Shown in pieces: positions 57,554-64,000 of a stretch of DNA of 64,000 bases. Every line of letters begins with the position of its first letter. The first letter of the stretch is position 1. Both the position numbers and the translations under genes were made by a program. Source of the DNA: Streptomyces pseudovenezuelae (GTDB lineage Bacteria; Actinomycetota; Actinomycetes; Streptomycetales; Streptomycetaceae); assembly GCF_001513955.1 (NCBI RefSeq), contig NZ_KQ948148.1, positions 70,396-134,395 on the forward strand, read 5' to 3'. The notes beneath the pieces are model-generated. The model was not told the DNA's origin. It was given only the letters and a program-made list of their open reading frames with translations, and ran no database searches.

Positions 57554-58821
57554 GCGGCGGCCTCCGACCCGTCCCCAGCATCAGCGCTGGCCGGGACCGG
57601 CTCGGCGCCCAGTCCGATGCCCTCGTCTTGGTTGGTAGAGGTGCCGTAGCGGTTGTAGAGATCATTCGATTCGACCGCATACACGGTGTGCAGCTCGTTC
57701 TCGGTGTCAGCATAAAAACCGAGGTACTTCTTATACCGGAAGATTGCCAAGTTCGCAGTGAAGGAGTTCAGCTCGGCTACCTGCAAGTTGGTGTCGTACT
57801 CGGCGCCCTCCCCGGCGAAGTACGAGATGAGCCCATCTCGCTCAATATGCTCCACGCGACCCGGAAGAGACGTCGTGATGCGAATCTGCCCGTCGATGCA
57901 TTCGGCGTCCTTGCCGACCCCGACACCAGTATCGATGAATGGGATACCGTTGACGGTCAGTGCCTCGATGATGACCTTTTTGTCCGGGCCCGTGTCCATC
58001 GCAAGAAACACAAAATCGGCGTCGAGGAGTTCGCCGACGTTTTCAGAGGTGACGTTCACCGGGTGAGCCTCGATGTGACGACGCATCTGCGAATACATCC
58101 GTGTGAAGTACTCGACCTTCTTCAGGCCCTCCTGTAGGTCCGCAAGGCTCGCGGCACCGGGGGCCCGGAAGGCGTTATGCGTGCGGAGGACGTCGCCGTC
58201 GTAGAGATGAAGCGCGTGTATCGGGGTCTTGGCGAGCAGGTCGAGCAGGTATGCGCCAGTGCCCCCGAGACCGACGATCACAACCTTCTTCAGCGCGAGG
58301 CGCGCGTTGACCTCGGTGATACCAGCCCTGCTGGAGAATGTGTCGAGGTAGCGGAACACACCATCGTCTTCGTCGGTCTCGACAGGCTTGAAGGTCAGCG
58401 GGGTCACCTCGGGGTCGATGGCCTGGGCTGGCCCGATGACCATCGCGGCGTAGTGGGTGACCTTTTCGTAATAATCTGGATAGCCGCCCGCGGGTTTCTG
58501 TGAGAAGCCGCAGCTCGCGGTGAGCTCCGGGCTGGCGGACCACTTCTCAACGCCATCGTTTACGAGCCCGTCGATGGGCTCGCCATTCTTGTTGCGGGGT
58601 ACGCCGCCAACGAAACACATAACGTGGCTACTCGGAGCCGTCGCGGTGTCGCCGCTCAGATCCAGCGGGCAGACGAAGGATCCCCACTGAACCTGGGCGG
58701 CATCGTCCACGAACGGGATGTCGTCGATTACGAGGAACCCGTTGACGACGCGGACGGCGTACCCGTCTTGCACCAGACGGGCCAGGTCGGCGCTACTACG
58801 AACGAGTCGTGAGCCGGACAT
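57550..58821 (-). CDS. ThiF/E1-like adenylyltransferase with N-terminal extra domain (DUF6791-like)
   Basis: 423 residues. The first 170 or so form a separate domain with Cys51, Cys69 and Cys104 (WGSFVCPLDLSG, HVMCFVGGVP), possibly an E2-like or partner-binding region. Residues 178-330 are a ThiF/E1 Rossmann domain: VVIVGLGGTGAYLLDLL (184-189 GLGGTG), LHLYDGDVLRTHNAFRA (acidic plus N and R for ATP) and AMDTGPDKK. The C308 in GKDAECIDGQI is a candidate catalytic cysteine. It should adenylate the Ubl C-terminus. It overlaps the Ubl gene by 26 bases and the DUF6527 gene by four, so all three are coupled. Confidence 0.85.
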   Translation of the reverse strand: MSGSRLVRSSADLARLVQDGYAVRVVNGFLVIDDIPFVDDAAQVQWGSFVCPLDLSGDTATAPSSHVMCFVGGVPRNKNGEPIDGLVNDGVEKWSASPELTASCGFSQKPAGGYPDYYEKVTHYAAMVIGPAQAIDPEVTPLTFKPVETDEDDGVFRYLDTFSSRAGITEVNARLALKKVVIVGLGGTGAYLLDLLAKTPIHALHLYDGDVLRTHNAFRAPGAASLADLQEGLKKVEYFTRMYSQMRRHIEAHPVNVTSENVGELLDADFVFLAMDTGPDKKVIIEALTVNGIPFIDTGVGVGKDAECIDGQIRITTSLPGRVEHIERDGLISYFAGEGAEYDTNLQVAELNSFTANLAIFRYKKYLGFYADTENELHTVYAVESNDLYNRYGTSTNQDEGIGLGAEPVPASADAGDGSEAAA

Positions 58822-59074
58822 GGAAGTACGTGCCCTTCTTCTTGACCTTCACGGACTCGCCGGCGACCAGGATGCCGTCCCCGCCATGGGGTGCGATGGC
58901 GTTCTTGTAGGTGACGGTGAACATCGCCTGCGGGTCGTGGCCGGGGTACGCGAGCTGCCCAAGTTCGTCATAGGTCACGGTGTCGTGGTCGAGGGTGACC
59001 ATTGTGCCGTTGATGATCACTTCGAACCCTTTATCCCTCTTGTCATGCTCCTGCTCGACACTGGGTGCAGTCAT
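58796..59074 (-). CDS. Ubiquitin-like (multiubiquitin-domain) protein
   Basis: 92 residues from ATG 59074 after AAGGGGACTGTC. The beta-grasp core resembles the Multiubiquitin family: KGFEVIINGTMVTLDHDTVTYDELGQLAY, then PQAMFTVTYKNAIAPHGGDG, VAGESVKVKKKGTYFHVRLTTRS. Only one repeat is present, and it ends in RS rather than GG; conjugation may need processing or use another residue, or it may not be conjugated. First gene of a Ubl-E1-DUF6527 operon. A set of paired palindromes lies upstream. Confidence 0.82.
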   Translation of the reverse strand: MTAPSVEQEHDKRDKGFEVIINGTMVTLDHDTVTYDELGQLAYPGHDPQAMFTVTYKNAIAPHGGDGILVAGESVKVKKKGTYFHVRLTTRS

Positions 59075-59139
59075 GACAGTCCCCTTCCATGATGCCCTCC
59101 GCTGATCGACGGGCTCGGATGCGAGTGTAGCATCAACAT

Positions 59140-59158
59140 CATCACCCCATGGGTGATG
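59140..59158. promoter_or_regulatory. Operator 1 between Ubl and toxin/HigA operons
   Basis: CATCACCC, CAT, GGGTGATG: perfect 8-bp arms with 3-base spacer. It lies 65 bases upstream of the Ubl start. A second, near-identical site lies at 59231. The spacing of 91 bp and the divergent genes suggest one regulator, most likely the HigA-like protein, acting on both. Confidence 0.65.
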
Positions 59159-59230
59159 GGGTGGGTGCGAGGTAGGGGGCCCTGAAATTCGGTGATGCCT
59201 GTAGACTCCGCGCGAAGTAGGTAGAAGCGT

Positions 59231-59249
59231 CATCAGCCGATGGGTGATG
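59231..59249. promoter_or_regulatory. Operator 2 overlapping the start region of the toxin-like gene
   Basis: CATCAGCC, GAT, GGGTGATG: same dyad as operator 1 with one mismatch. It touches the GGAG ribosome binding site of the next gene, so binding would block its expression. Confidence 0.65.
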
Positions 59250-59261
59250 GAGAACAGGCAC

Positions 59262-59573
59262 GTGGACCGGGAGTACATGGATGAGGAGTTGTATCGCCTC
59301 GCTACGGACCCCGGATTCCGGCCGCAAGGCTGGAGTGCCCGGGAGGTCTCGGACTTCCGCGTCCTCGTTCAGTGCGCGCGTGCAGCTCGGCTCGACGCCG
59401 ACCTGCGGAACTCGCGCATGTTGCGCATCCATCCCGGTGACACCCACGACCTGAACAAGGCGCGGGCGAAGTTGAGTTCAGGCCGCGTTATCAACTTGAC
59501 GTTCAAGAGCACAGAGAGCCACAGTGCCGTGATCTTCGAGCTATTGACTCCAGAGATGGAAGCCTCGCGATGA
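59262..59573 (+). CDS. Small protein, possible HigB/RelE-like toxin
   Basis: 103 residues from GTG 59262, with GGAG nine bases upstream; GTG 59244 and ATG 59247 are alternatives. The family is not recognised with certainty. The C-terminal part (ADLRNSRMLRIHP, LSSGRVINLTFKSTESHSAVIFEL) resembles RelE/HigB beta strands, and its position, overlapping a HigA-type gene by four bases, is the usual toxin-antitoxin order. It may be a RelE-fold toxin or an unrelated partner. Confidence 0.5.
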   Translation: MDREYMDEELYRLATDPGFRPQGWSAREVSDFRVLVQCARAARLDADLRNSRMLRIHPGDTHDLNKARAKLSSGRVINLTFKSTESHSAVIFELLTPEMEASR

Positions 59574-60670
59574 CCACCCCTCCACACGACCCGCTGCCGA
59601 TCGCCCAGGTGCCGGTTGGTGAACTCCTCGGGAGGGAGCTCGAGGCCAGGGACTGGTCTCAGGCTGATTTCGCTGCGGTTCTGGATCGCCCGACTCAGTT
59701 TGTCTCCGAGATCGTCACCGGCAAAAAGGAGATCACCAGGGAGTCGGCGGCGCAGATCGGCGCAGCCCTTGGTCATACAGCGGAGTACTGGCTCAACCTT
59801 CAGGACCAGTACCTGCTCGCCGAGCAGTTCAAGAATGAGAACGCCCAGGTAAAGCTGGATGAGGTGCGTCGGCGTGCCCGCCTAAACGACAAGGGCCCAA
59901 TCCAGCTATTGAAGAGGCGCGGCTTTCTCACCGGCGCCACCTTGGATGCCCTCGAGGCCGAGGTGAAGGAACTTTTCGAGCTGGATTCCCTTGATGACGA
60001 GCCCGGATTCGCAGCGGCTGCTAGACGAGCCAACCGTAGCGAAGATATCAGCTCGCTGCAGCGAGCATGGGTCGCGTGCATCAGAAGGGAAGCGCGCAAG
60101 CTTCCGCCTCAGGAGAGATACTGCGCGAAACGTCTGAGGGAGCTTGCAGGAACTCTTTCGCGCACACTCAAGTCGGCCGCTGACTTCGAGGACCTACCTG
60201 ACCTTTTTAGTGCGGTTGGTGTGCGTCTGGTATATGTCGAATCGCTTCCGGGTGCCAAGATTGACGGGTGCTCAATGCTGGTCGACGGATATCCAGTCAT
60301 TGGCTTGTCTGGTCGCGGCAAGAGACTCGACAAGATCCTATTTACTCTTCTGCATGAGATTGCGCATATCTTGCTTGATCACGTCGACGCTGAACACCTC
60401 ATCGTCGAGGGGCTCGATGAGGATCAAGGCAATGAAACGAAATGGGAGAAGGACGCAGACACGGAGGCCGCGGAGTGGGTTTTCCCGCACGGCATTCCTG
60501 ACGTCCCAGATCGTATCGGTGCGCGTTGGGTCAATCAGTTGGCCGTTGAGCTTGACGTGGCGCGCATCGTTATCGTCGGTCACCTTCAACACCGCGGTCA
60601 CCTTGACTGGCGGACGACCTTGGCGAAGAACGCTCCTTCGGTAAACGATGCTCTGGCATCGTGGGATTAG
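59570..60670 (+). CDS. HigA-type HTH plus ImmA/IrrE metallopeptidase
   Basis: 366 residues starting at ATG 59570, which overlaps the upstream stop (ATGA). Residues 20-85 are a HigA-like XRE domain (LLGRELEARDWSQADFAAVLDRPTQFVSEIVTGKKEITRESAAQ). Around residue 255-275 lies the ImmA/IrrE motif LFTLLHEIAHILLDHVD, the HExxH zinc protease signature, and then DTEAAEWVFPHGIPD. Proteins of this fusion type remove repressors on stress, for example to de-repress mobile elements. Its location opposite the Ubl operon and next to paired operators suggests control of both. Codon use is less GC-rich than the backbone. Confidence 0.88.
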   Translation: MTTPPHDPLPIAQVPVGELLGRELEARDWSQADFAAVLDRPTQFVSEIVTGKKEITRESAAQIGAALGHTAEYWLNLQDQYLLAEQFKNENAQVKLDEVRRRARLNDKGPIQLLKRRGFLTGATLDALEAEVKELFELDSLDDEPGFAAAARRANRSEDISSLQRAWVACIRREARKLPPQERYCAKRLRELAGTLSRTLKSAADFEDLPDLFSAVGVRLVYVESLPGAKIDGCSMLVDGYPVIGLSGRGKRLDKILFTLLHEIAHILLDHVDAEHLIVEGLDEDQGNETKWEKDADTEAAEWVFPHGIPDVPDRIGARWVNQLAVELDVARIVIVGHLQHRGHLDWRTTLAKNAPSVNDALASWD

Positions 60671-60895
60671 CTCTGGTGGGCGGCCGGCTGGCCGATCAGG
60701 CGGGAGTCCGTCGGGCCGGAGGCCACCGGCCCGAACACGGCTGGCTCCGCCCGCAGCATGCCCACATCGGCGAGGCAGTCCCGCCCAGCGCGACCGCGAG
60801 GGCCGACCGTCCAGGAGGACATTCCCCGGGTCGTGGACGGCCCGGTGCCCGGATCCAGGCGGACGCCATTGAACCGATGCGGCGATGCAGGCCGA
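60667..60895 (-). pseudogene. IS1380-family transposase remnant
   Basis: Minus strand fragments match the N-terminal region of IS1380 transposases: AVHDPGNVLLD in one frame, then GRDCLADVGMLRAEPAVFGPVAS and DSRLI in another. A frameshift thus splits the two motifs and neither end is complete. It is a dead insertion sequence relic between the ImmA gene and a hypothetical gene. Confidence 0.8.
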
Positions 60896-60923
60896 TGTCG
60901 GAAAAGGCGCGCTGAACAGCAGG

Positions 60924-61394
60924 TCAGCTGGTTTCTGCCGCCTCCGCCATGAGGCGGGACCGCTTCTCGGCACGCGGTTCGGCTTTCCAGTCGGGCAGGA
61001 ACGCCGACAGAACTGGGTCGCTTTCGATCTTCTGTTGGGTGGACCGCATGCCTTCGTCGATGAGCGCGTCCCACTTCTCCGTGGCGAACTCGACGCGGCA
61101 GGGCAAGTCCTTGATGATCTTCTCGTCCAAGGTCAGGTAGTTCGACGCACGCCCCCTGGCGCCACGGGCCGCAGGCACGTACGCGTCGTCGCCGGCTTGG
61201 TCGGGAAGCAGGGAGATGAGGACCGCGTCCCCGTCCTCGGCGATCCTTCGGGCCGCCTTGTTGGCTGCCGAGATCTCTGCCTTGGAGGGATCCCGTTCCA
61301 GCATCTCGATCAGGGTGCTGCGGATGCTCACCGTCTTCCGGCTGGCCAGCGCAGTCTGCAGGGCCTGGCGGAAGGTCTGCGTCATCGATGTCAT
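60924..61394 (-). CDS. Hypothetical protein
   Basis: 156 residues, ATG 61394 chosen; ribosome binding site weak. It is largely helical (TQTFRQALQTALASRK, ISAANKAARRIAEDGDAVLISLL) with a Gly/Arg hinge (VPAARGARGRASNYL) and a basic C-terminus (DWKAEPRAEKRSRLMAEAAE). No family recognised. The 251 bases before the next gene hold nothing recognisable. Confidence 0.5.
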   Translation of the reverse strand: MTSMTQTFRQALQTALASRKTVSIRSTLIEMLERDPSKAEISAANKAARRIAEDGDAVLISLLPDQAGDDAYVPAARGARGRASNYLTLDEKIIKDLPCRVEFATEKWDALIDEGMRSTQQKIESDPVLSAFLPDWKAEPRAEKRSRLMAEAAETS

Positions 61395-61645
61395 AGCGGC
61401 GATTGTTGCGAATGGCTGCCCCAAGGCCGCGCGCTTGAGGGCGGCGCTCGGTGCGTGTTCCCCCGTACGGCAGACGCACGGGGCGTGATCCCAGCGTGCT
61501 CACCCCTCACAAGTAGATTCGCTGTCACAAAGGCCGAAACTGCTGGGTTCACTGTCAGACGCGGCGATCGAATGGCCATGGGAAAGCAAGTTCGCCGGGG
61601 GCAGACAGGAAGGATCTCGCAAGGGCTGGTGTGCTGCTGCAAACC

Positions 61646-62437
61646 ATGCCAACGTACAACCCCCAGACGAAACCTTCCCCTGATCCCACGGAGGCGCCCC
61701 TGCACCCGCACCACCCCAGCGAACCCTCCGATCCCGACTCGCCGGACCCGGTGTACTGGGTCACCCCGCGCCATCTGGCGGGTGACGACGGGGCCCTCGC
61801 CGAACGGATCGGCGACACCCTGGCTGGCCTCGGCTGGCGCATGTGGCCTACCTCCCGTCACACCCTGCTGTACGTCAGCCCAGACGAGCTGCGCGGCGCC
61901 GAATGGATCCTCGCGGCCTACCCGTTCGAACTGGGCGGTCTCCCGGTTGCCTGGCAGTTGAGCGCCCGCCCGGATGCCACCTCCGTGGTGCCGGCGTGGA
62001 ACGCGTACTTCACGGCCGGCGTCCCGTTCGAGGCGATCACCGATCTCCTCGTGGCGATCGACGCCCGCGAGGCACCCGACCTCGGCTCCGAGGGGTCGGA
62101 GACGGTCCTCAACGCCCTGAGTGCCCGGGGCTGGATCCGCGATGTGGACCGCCCCCGCACCACCGCCACGGATCCCGGCTTCTCCTGCAACGTCTCCTTG
62201 GAGATGCTGCCGCCACTCATCCAGGACGCCGACCCGCGCCCCGACCTGGTGGGCTGGCAGGCATGGGCGGAACCCATCGTCAGCGCCCCCTATTTGTGGT
62301 GTGCCAGCTTCAGCACCAGCGCCCCCCATGAGCTGGTGGCGGCGTTCGTCGCCTCGCTCGCCTCACCGGCTCCGGTGCTCCGCCGAACCGTCCCTGCGAG
62401 CACCGAAGGGCGACTCACCGTGGTCCGTCGCAGCTAA
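61646..62437 (+). CDS. DUF317 domain protein
   Basis: 263 residues from ATG 61646. A Pro/Asp-rich N-terminus, then two DUF317 units: VYWVTPRHLAGDDGALAERIGDTLAGLGW…, ILAAYPFELGGLPVAWQLSARPDATSVVPAWNAYFTAGVPFEAI (in parts) and the C-terminal WCASFSTSAPHELVAAFVASLASPAPVLR. DUF317 proteins are abundant on Streptomyces plasmids and conjugative elements; no function is known. It supports an element origin of this region. A truncated copy of the C-terminal motif occurs at 63793. Confidence 0.88.
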   Translation: MPTYNPQTKPSPDPTEAPLHPHHPSEPSDPDSPDPVYWVTPRHLAGDDGALAERIGDTLAGLGWRMWPTSRHTLLYVSPDELRGAEWILAAYPFELGGLPVAWQLSARPDATSVVPAWNAYFTAGVPFEAITDLLVAIDAREAPDLGSEGSETVLNALSARGWIRDVDRPRTTATDPGFSCNVSLEMLPPLIQDADPRPDLVGWQAWAEPIVSAPYLWCASFSTSAPHELVAAFVASLASPAPVLRRTVPASTEGRLTVVRRS

Positions 62438-62553
62438 CGGCGCCCGCCCAGAGGAGCCGCTGTCGTAAGCGGCTCCTCGCCGATCTCCCGCGTGGTAGCA
62501 GGTCAGACGAGGCGTGCCCCCGCGCCCGCCAGATGACAGAGAAGGAGAGAGCC

Positions 62554-63003
62554 TTGTTCTTGTTCCGACGCGCTCGCGAGGACCGCGCGTTCCGTGAAGT
62601 CCAGCATGCGGGCCACGCGCTGCTCTTGCGGCTGCAGGCCACGCAGCCGTGGCCCAACTTCCCCGAGCCGACCCCCCAAGCCCCCACCGCAGGGGAAGCG
62701 GTTGTGCCCGACTTCCTGCCGCAGGAGCTGCGGGTGCCGTCGCGCCAGGACGTGGCCGGGGTGATGATGCGCTGGCAGCCACCGCTCGTCGTCGACGGCG
62801 AGGTCCGTACGTGCCCCGAGTGCGGCATGTACCGGGACTGGATCGTCTTCTGCATGCGCGACGACTCCATATGGCTGCGCTGCCGGGCCGGCCACGAGAC
62901 GAAGGAGCCCGGCCTGGATGCGGTCTGGTTCAACCGCAACTCCGGTCCCGTCGACCGGTTCCACCCCACTCTCGAAGAGGGCCTGCGCCACCTCGGCCAT
63001 TGA
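62554..63003 (+). CDS. Hypothetical protein with zinc-ribbon-like motif
   Basis: 149 residues from TTG 62554, which has AAGGAG six bases upstream; ATG 62533 is in frame but lacks a site. The C-terminal half has CPECGMYRDWIVFCMRDDSIWLRCRAGHE, i.e. two CxxC-like Cys plus Cys/His pairs of a zinc ribbon. No family recognised. Followed 100 bases later by a lipoprotein gene. Confidence 0.6.
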   Translation: MFLFRRAREDRAFREVQHAGHALLLRLQATQPWPNFPEPTPQAPTAGEAVVPDFLPQELRVPSRQDVAGVMMRWQPPLVVDGEVRTCPECGMYRDWIVFCMRDDSIWLRCRAGHETKEPGLDAVWFNRNSGPVDRFHPTLEEGLRHLGH

Positions 63004-63103
63004 CCTCCCGAAACCCCTGCCCCTTCGTACTGCCGGCGCCCGGAGGGCCGGCAGGTCAGACCGTCCGTTTCGCAGGCCACAACAGGCCACAAAGGGGTTT
63101 CCT

Positions 63104-63796
63104 ATGCGCCTTCACGCCACGACCGTCCGCGGTCTCAGCGTCCTCGCTATCTTGGTCCTGGCGGGCTGTTCCCACGGCAGCGCCGCCTCCTCCCGCACGA
63201 TGTCCTCCCCAACCGTCCCGGTGCACCCGGACGGCGAGAGTGTGGCGCCCGCTCCGTTGTCTTCGACTGCACTGGCGAAGCTGCTCTTGGACGAGAGCGA
63301 CCTCGGCGGGGACTACACCCGCATGCCGCAGCGCGCGGCGGCCCACGACGACGTGACCGTGAACTGCCCGGCGCTGGAGAAGCTCGGCGGCGACGCCTCG
63401 ACCAGCACAAGCCTCGCCTTCCCCCGCAAGGCGAAGGCGTCCTTCACCTACGCTGGGGGCGGCAACTCCGAGCTGGCGGAGGAGTTGTACAGCGCCACCG
63501 CGGCGAAGCTGTCCAAGGGCATAGGGGAGATTTTCGATGCGATGGTCTCCTGCCCCACGTACCAGGTGATGTCGGGCCACACCGTCGTCACCGTGGGCAC
63601 GCAGGTGACGCCCGCCCCTGACCTGGGCGACGAGCAGTGGAGCCAGCTGCTCACCTACTCGATCGGTGGGCAGCGCAGCGTCGTCAAGCAGACGGCGATC
63701 CGGATCGGCAACGTCCTTGTGCTCGTCTCGGGCGCGCCGGGACTTGTGGACGCCAACCTGGAGAAGGCGCTCGACAAGGCCGAGGCAGCCTTGTGA
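63104..63796 (+). CDS. Putative lipoprotein
   Basis: 230 residues from ATG 63104 behind AAAGGGG. Signal peptide with lipobox VLAGCS, a Ser-rich linker, then a domain with two Cys (VTVNCPALEKLGG, MVSCPTYQVMSG). The pattern LLLDESDLGGDYTRMP followed by TVNCP is seen in secreted actinobacterial proteins of unknown function. Its stop overlaps the start of a DUF317-like fragment (GTGA). Confidence 0.8.
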   Translation: MRLHATTVRGLSVLAILVLAGCSHGSAASSRTMSSPTVPVHPDGESVAPAPLSSTALAKLLLDESDLGGDYTRMPQRAAAHDDVTVNCPALEKLGGDASTSTSLAFPRKAKASFTYAGGGNSELAEELYSATAAKLSKGIGEIFDAMVSCPTYQVMSGHTVVTVGTQVTPAPDLGDEQWSQLLTYSIGGQRSVVKQTAIRIGNVLVLVSGAPGLVDANLEKALDKAEAAL

Positions 63797-63957
63797 CCAC
63801 CCTGTCGGCGTCGTTCGGCGCCGGCGCGCATGACTTTGTCGCCGTGCTCGCCGATTCCCTTAGTTCCAGTGCACCGGTGCTGTGCCGGGTACTGTCGGAG
63901 AGCACATTCGACCGGCTCCTGGACGCTCCAGCAGTTCCAGGACCTCCCACGCGGTGA
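63793..63957 (+). CDS. Truncated DUF317-like C-terminal fragment
   Basis: 54 residues, GTG 63793. HDFVAVLADSLSSSAPVLCR resembles HELVAAFVASLASPAPVLRR at the C-terminus of the DUF317 protein at 61646. It is translationally coupled to the lipoprotein but is only the last part of a DUF317 unit, so it may be a relic or a small functional derivative. Confidence 0.5.
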   Translation: MTTLSASFGAGAHDFVAVLADSLSSSAPVLCRVLSESTFDRLLDAPAVPGPPTR

Positions 63958-63988
63958 AGCCGGGCCTCCCAGTTGGGGAGCCCGGCTT
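63957..63988 (+). terminator. Terminator after the DUF317-like fragment
   Basis: AAGCCGGGC and TCCC pair with GGGA and GCCCGGCTT (one bulge, AGTT loop). It directly follows the stop at 63957. Confidence 0.8.
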
Positions 63989-64000
63989 CGTGCTGCGGTG

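Larger units (their letters stand above)
38282..64000. mobile_element. Putative integrative element inserted in tRNA-Thr(CGT), right end outside window
   Basis: The inference rests on the truncated tRNA at 38282, and on cargo to the right: restriction-modification, an unusual biosynthetic operon, a ubiquitin-like operon, a toxin-antitoxin-like pair, an IS1380 remnant, DUF317 genes and a small two-helix protein typical of actinomycete elements. The mean base composition also falls in parts. No integrase, excisionase, replication or FtsK-type transfer gene is seen in this window; they would be expected beyond 64 kb. Confidence 0.7.

Overview
The window is high-GC actinomycete DNA, almost certainly Streptomyces. 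Evidence: very GC-rich codon third positions, many GTG and some TTG starts, a tipA-type regulator with its promoter, a WhiJ-like XRE/ATPase/DUF397 trio, a SARP/AfsR-like giant regulator, ANTAR regulators and DUF317 genes. From memory, the left part (tipA, gad, aldehyde dehydrogenase, XRE trio, zinc-free ribosomal protein cluster, second family A polymerase) resembles the S. coelicolor SCO3413-SCO3435 neighbourhood, so I treat about 1-38.28 kb as chromosomal backbone.

Backbone, 0-25 kb: a DedA end, YbjQ, tipA divergent from a ClC-type channel plus glutamate decarboxylase (an acid-resistance-like pair), a palindromic MITE candidate, PadR, DinB and aldehyde dehydrogenase genes, and the WhiJ-like trio with a shared repeated operator. 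Next come a decayed VOC-ArsR-SRPBCC locus and the Cys-poor ribosomal protein paralogues (S18, L31, L33 divergent from L28, S14) with a CobW-like protein and a Zur-box candidate. Then lipoproteins, a LysE exporter, a Clp-N/HTH protein with double palindromic operators, a PolA-like polymerase, and an AfsR-like regulator carrying a His-rich insert.

Backbone, 22-38 kb: glycosyltransferases and a GH15-like/debranching-type glycosidase, a 22/23-bp minisatellite, and a membrane-anchored TIR-like/NB-ARC/TPR protein. A regulatory island follows: two copies of a [small membrane protein + ANTAR] cassette facing each other, two GAF-ANTAR proteins, STAS, Asp23 and PRC-barrel proteins.

At 38,282-38,326 lies the 3' half of a tRNA-Thr(CGT), ending exactly at the anticodon loop and followed on its 3' side by a natural terminator. 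This is the signature of an integrase attachment site. Everything to the right (at least 25.7 kb, running off the window) is therefore best read as an integrated element. It carries a single-chain Type ISP restriction-modification enzyme. It also carries a compact, apparently undescribed biosynthetic operon: HAD, zinc alcohol dehydrogenase, TrpD-like phosphoribosyltransferase, radical SAM with a CX14CX2C cluster loop, TrpRS-like protein, methyltransferase, two glycosyltransferases and an extra TyrRS. Flanking it are a HAD/dehydrogenase pair and two P-loop kinase-like genes. Beyond it lies a bacterial ubiquitin-like conjugation operon (Ubl, ThiF/E1, DUF6527) divergent from a toxin-like/HigA-ImmA pair. 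An IS1380 remnant, DUF317 genes and a lipoprotein close the window.

The two best candidates for a new system are the 47.6-56.9 kb operon, which may make a glycosylated, nucleoside- or tRNA-linked metabolite with TyrRS as a possible self-resistance copy, and the Ubl/E1/DUF6527 operon.
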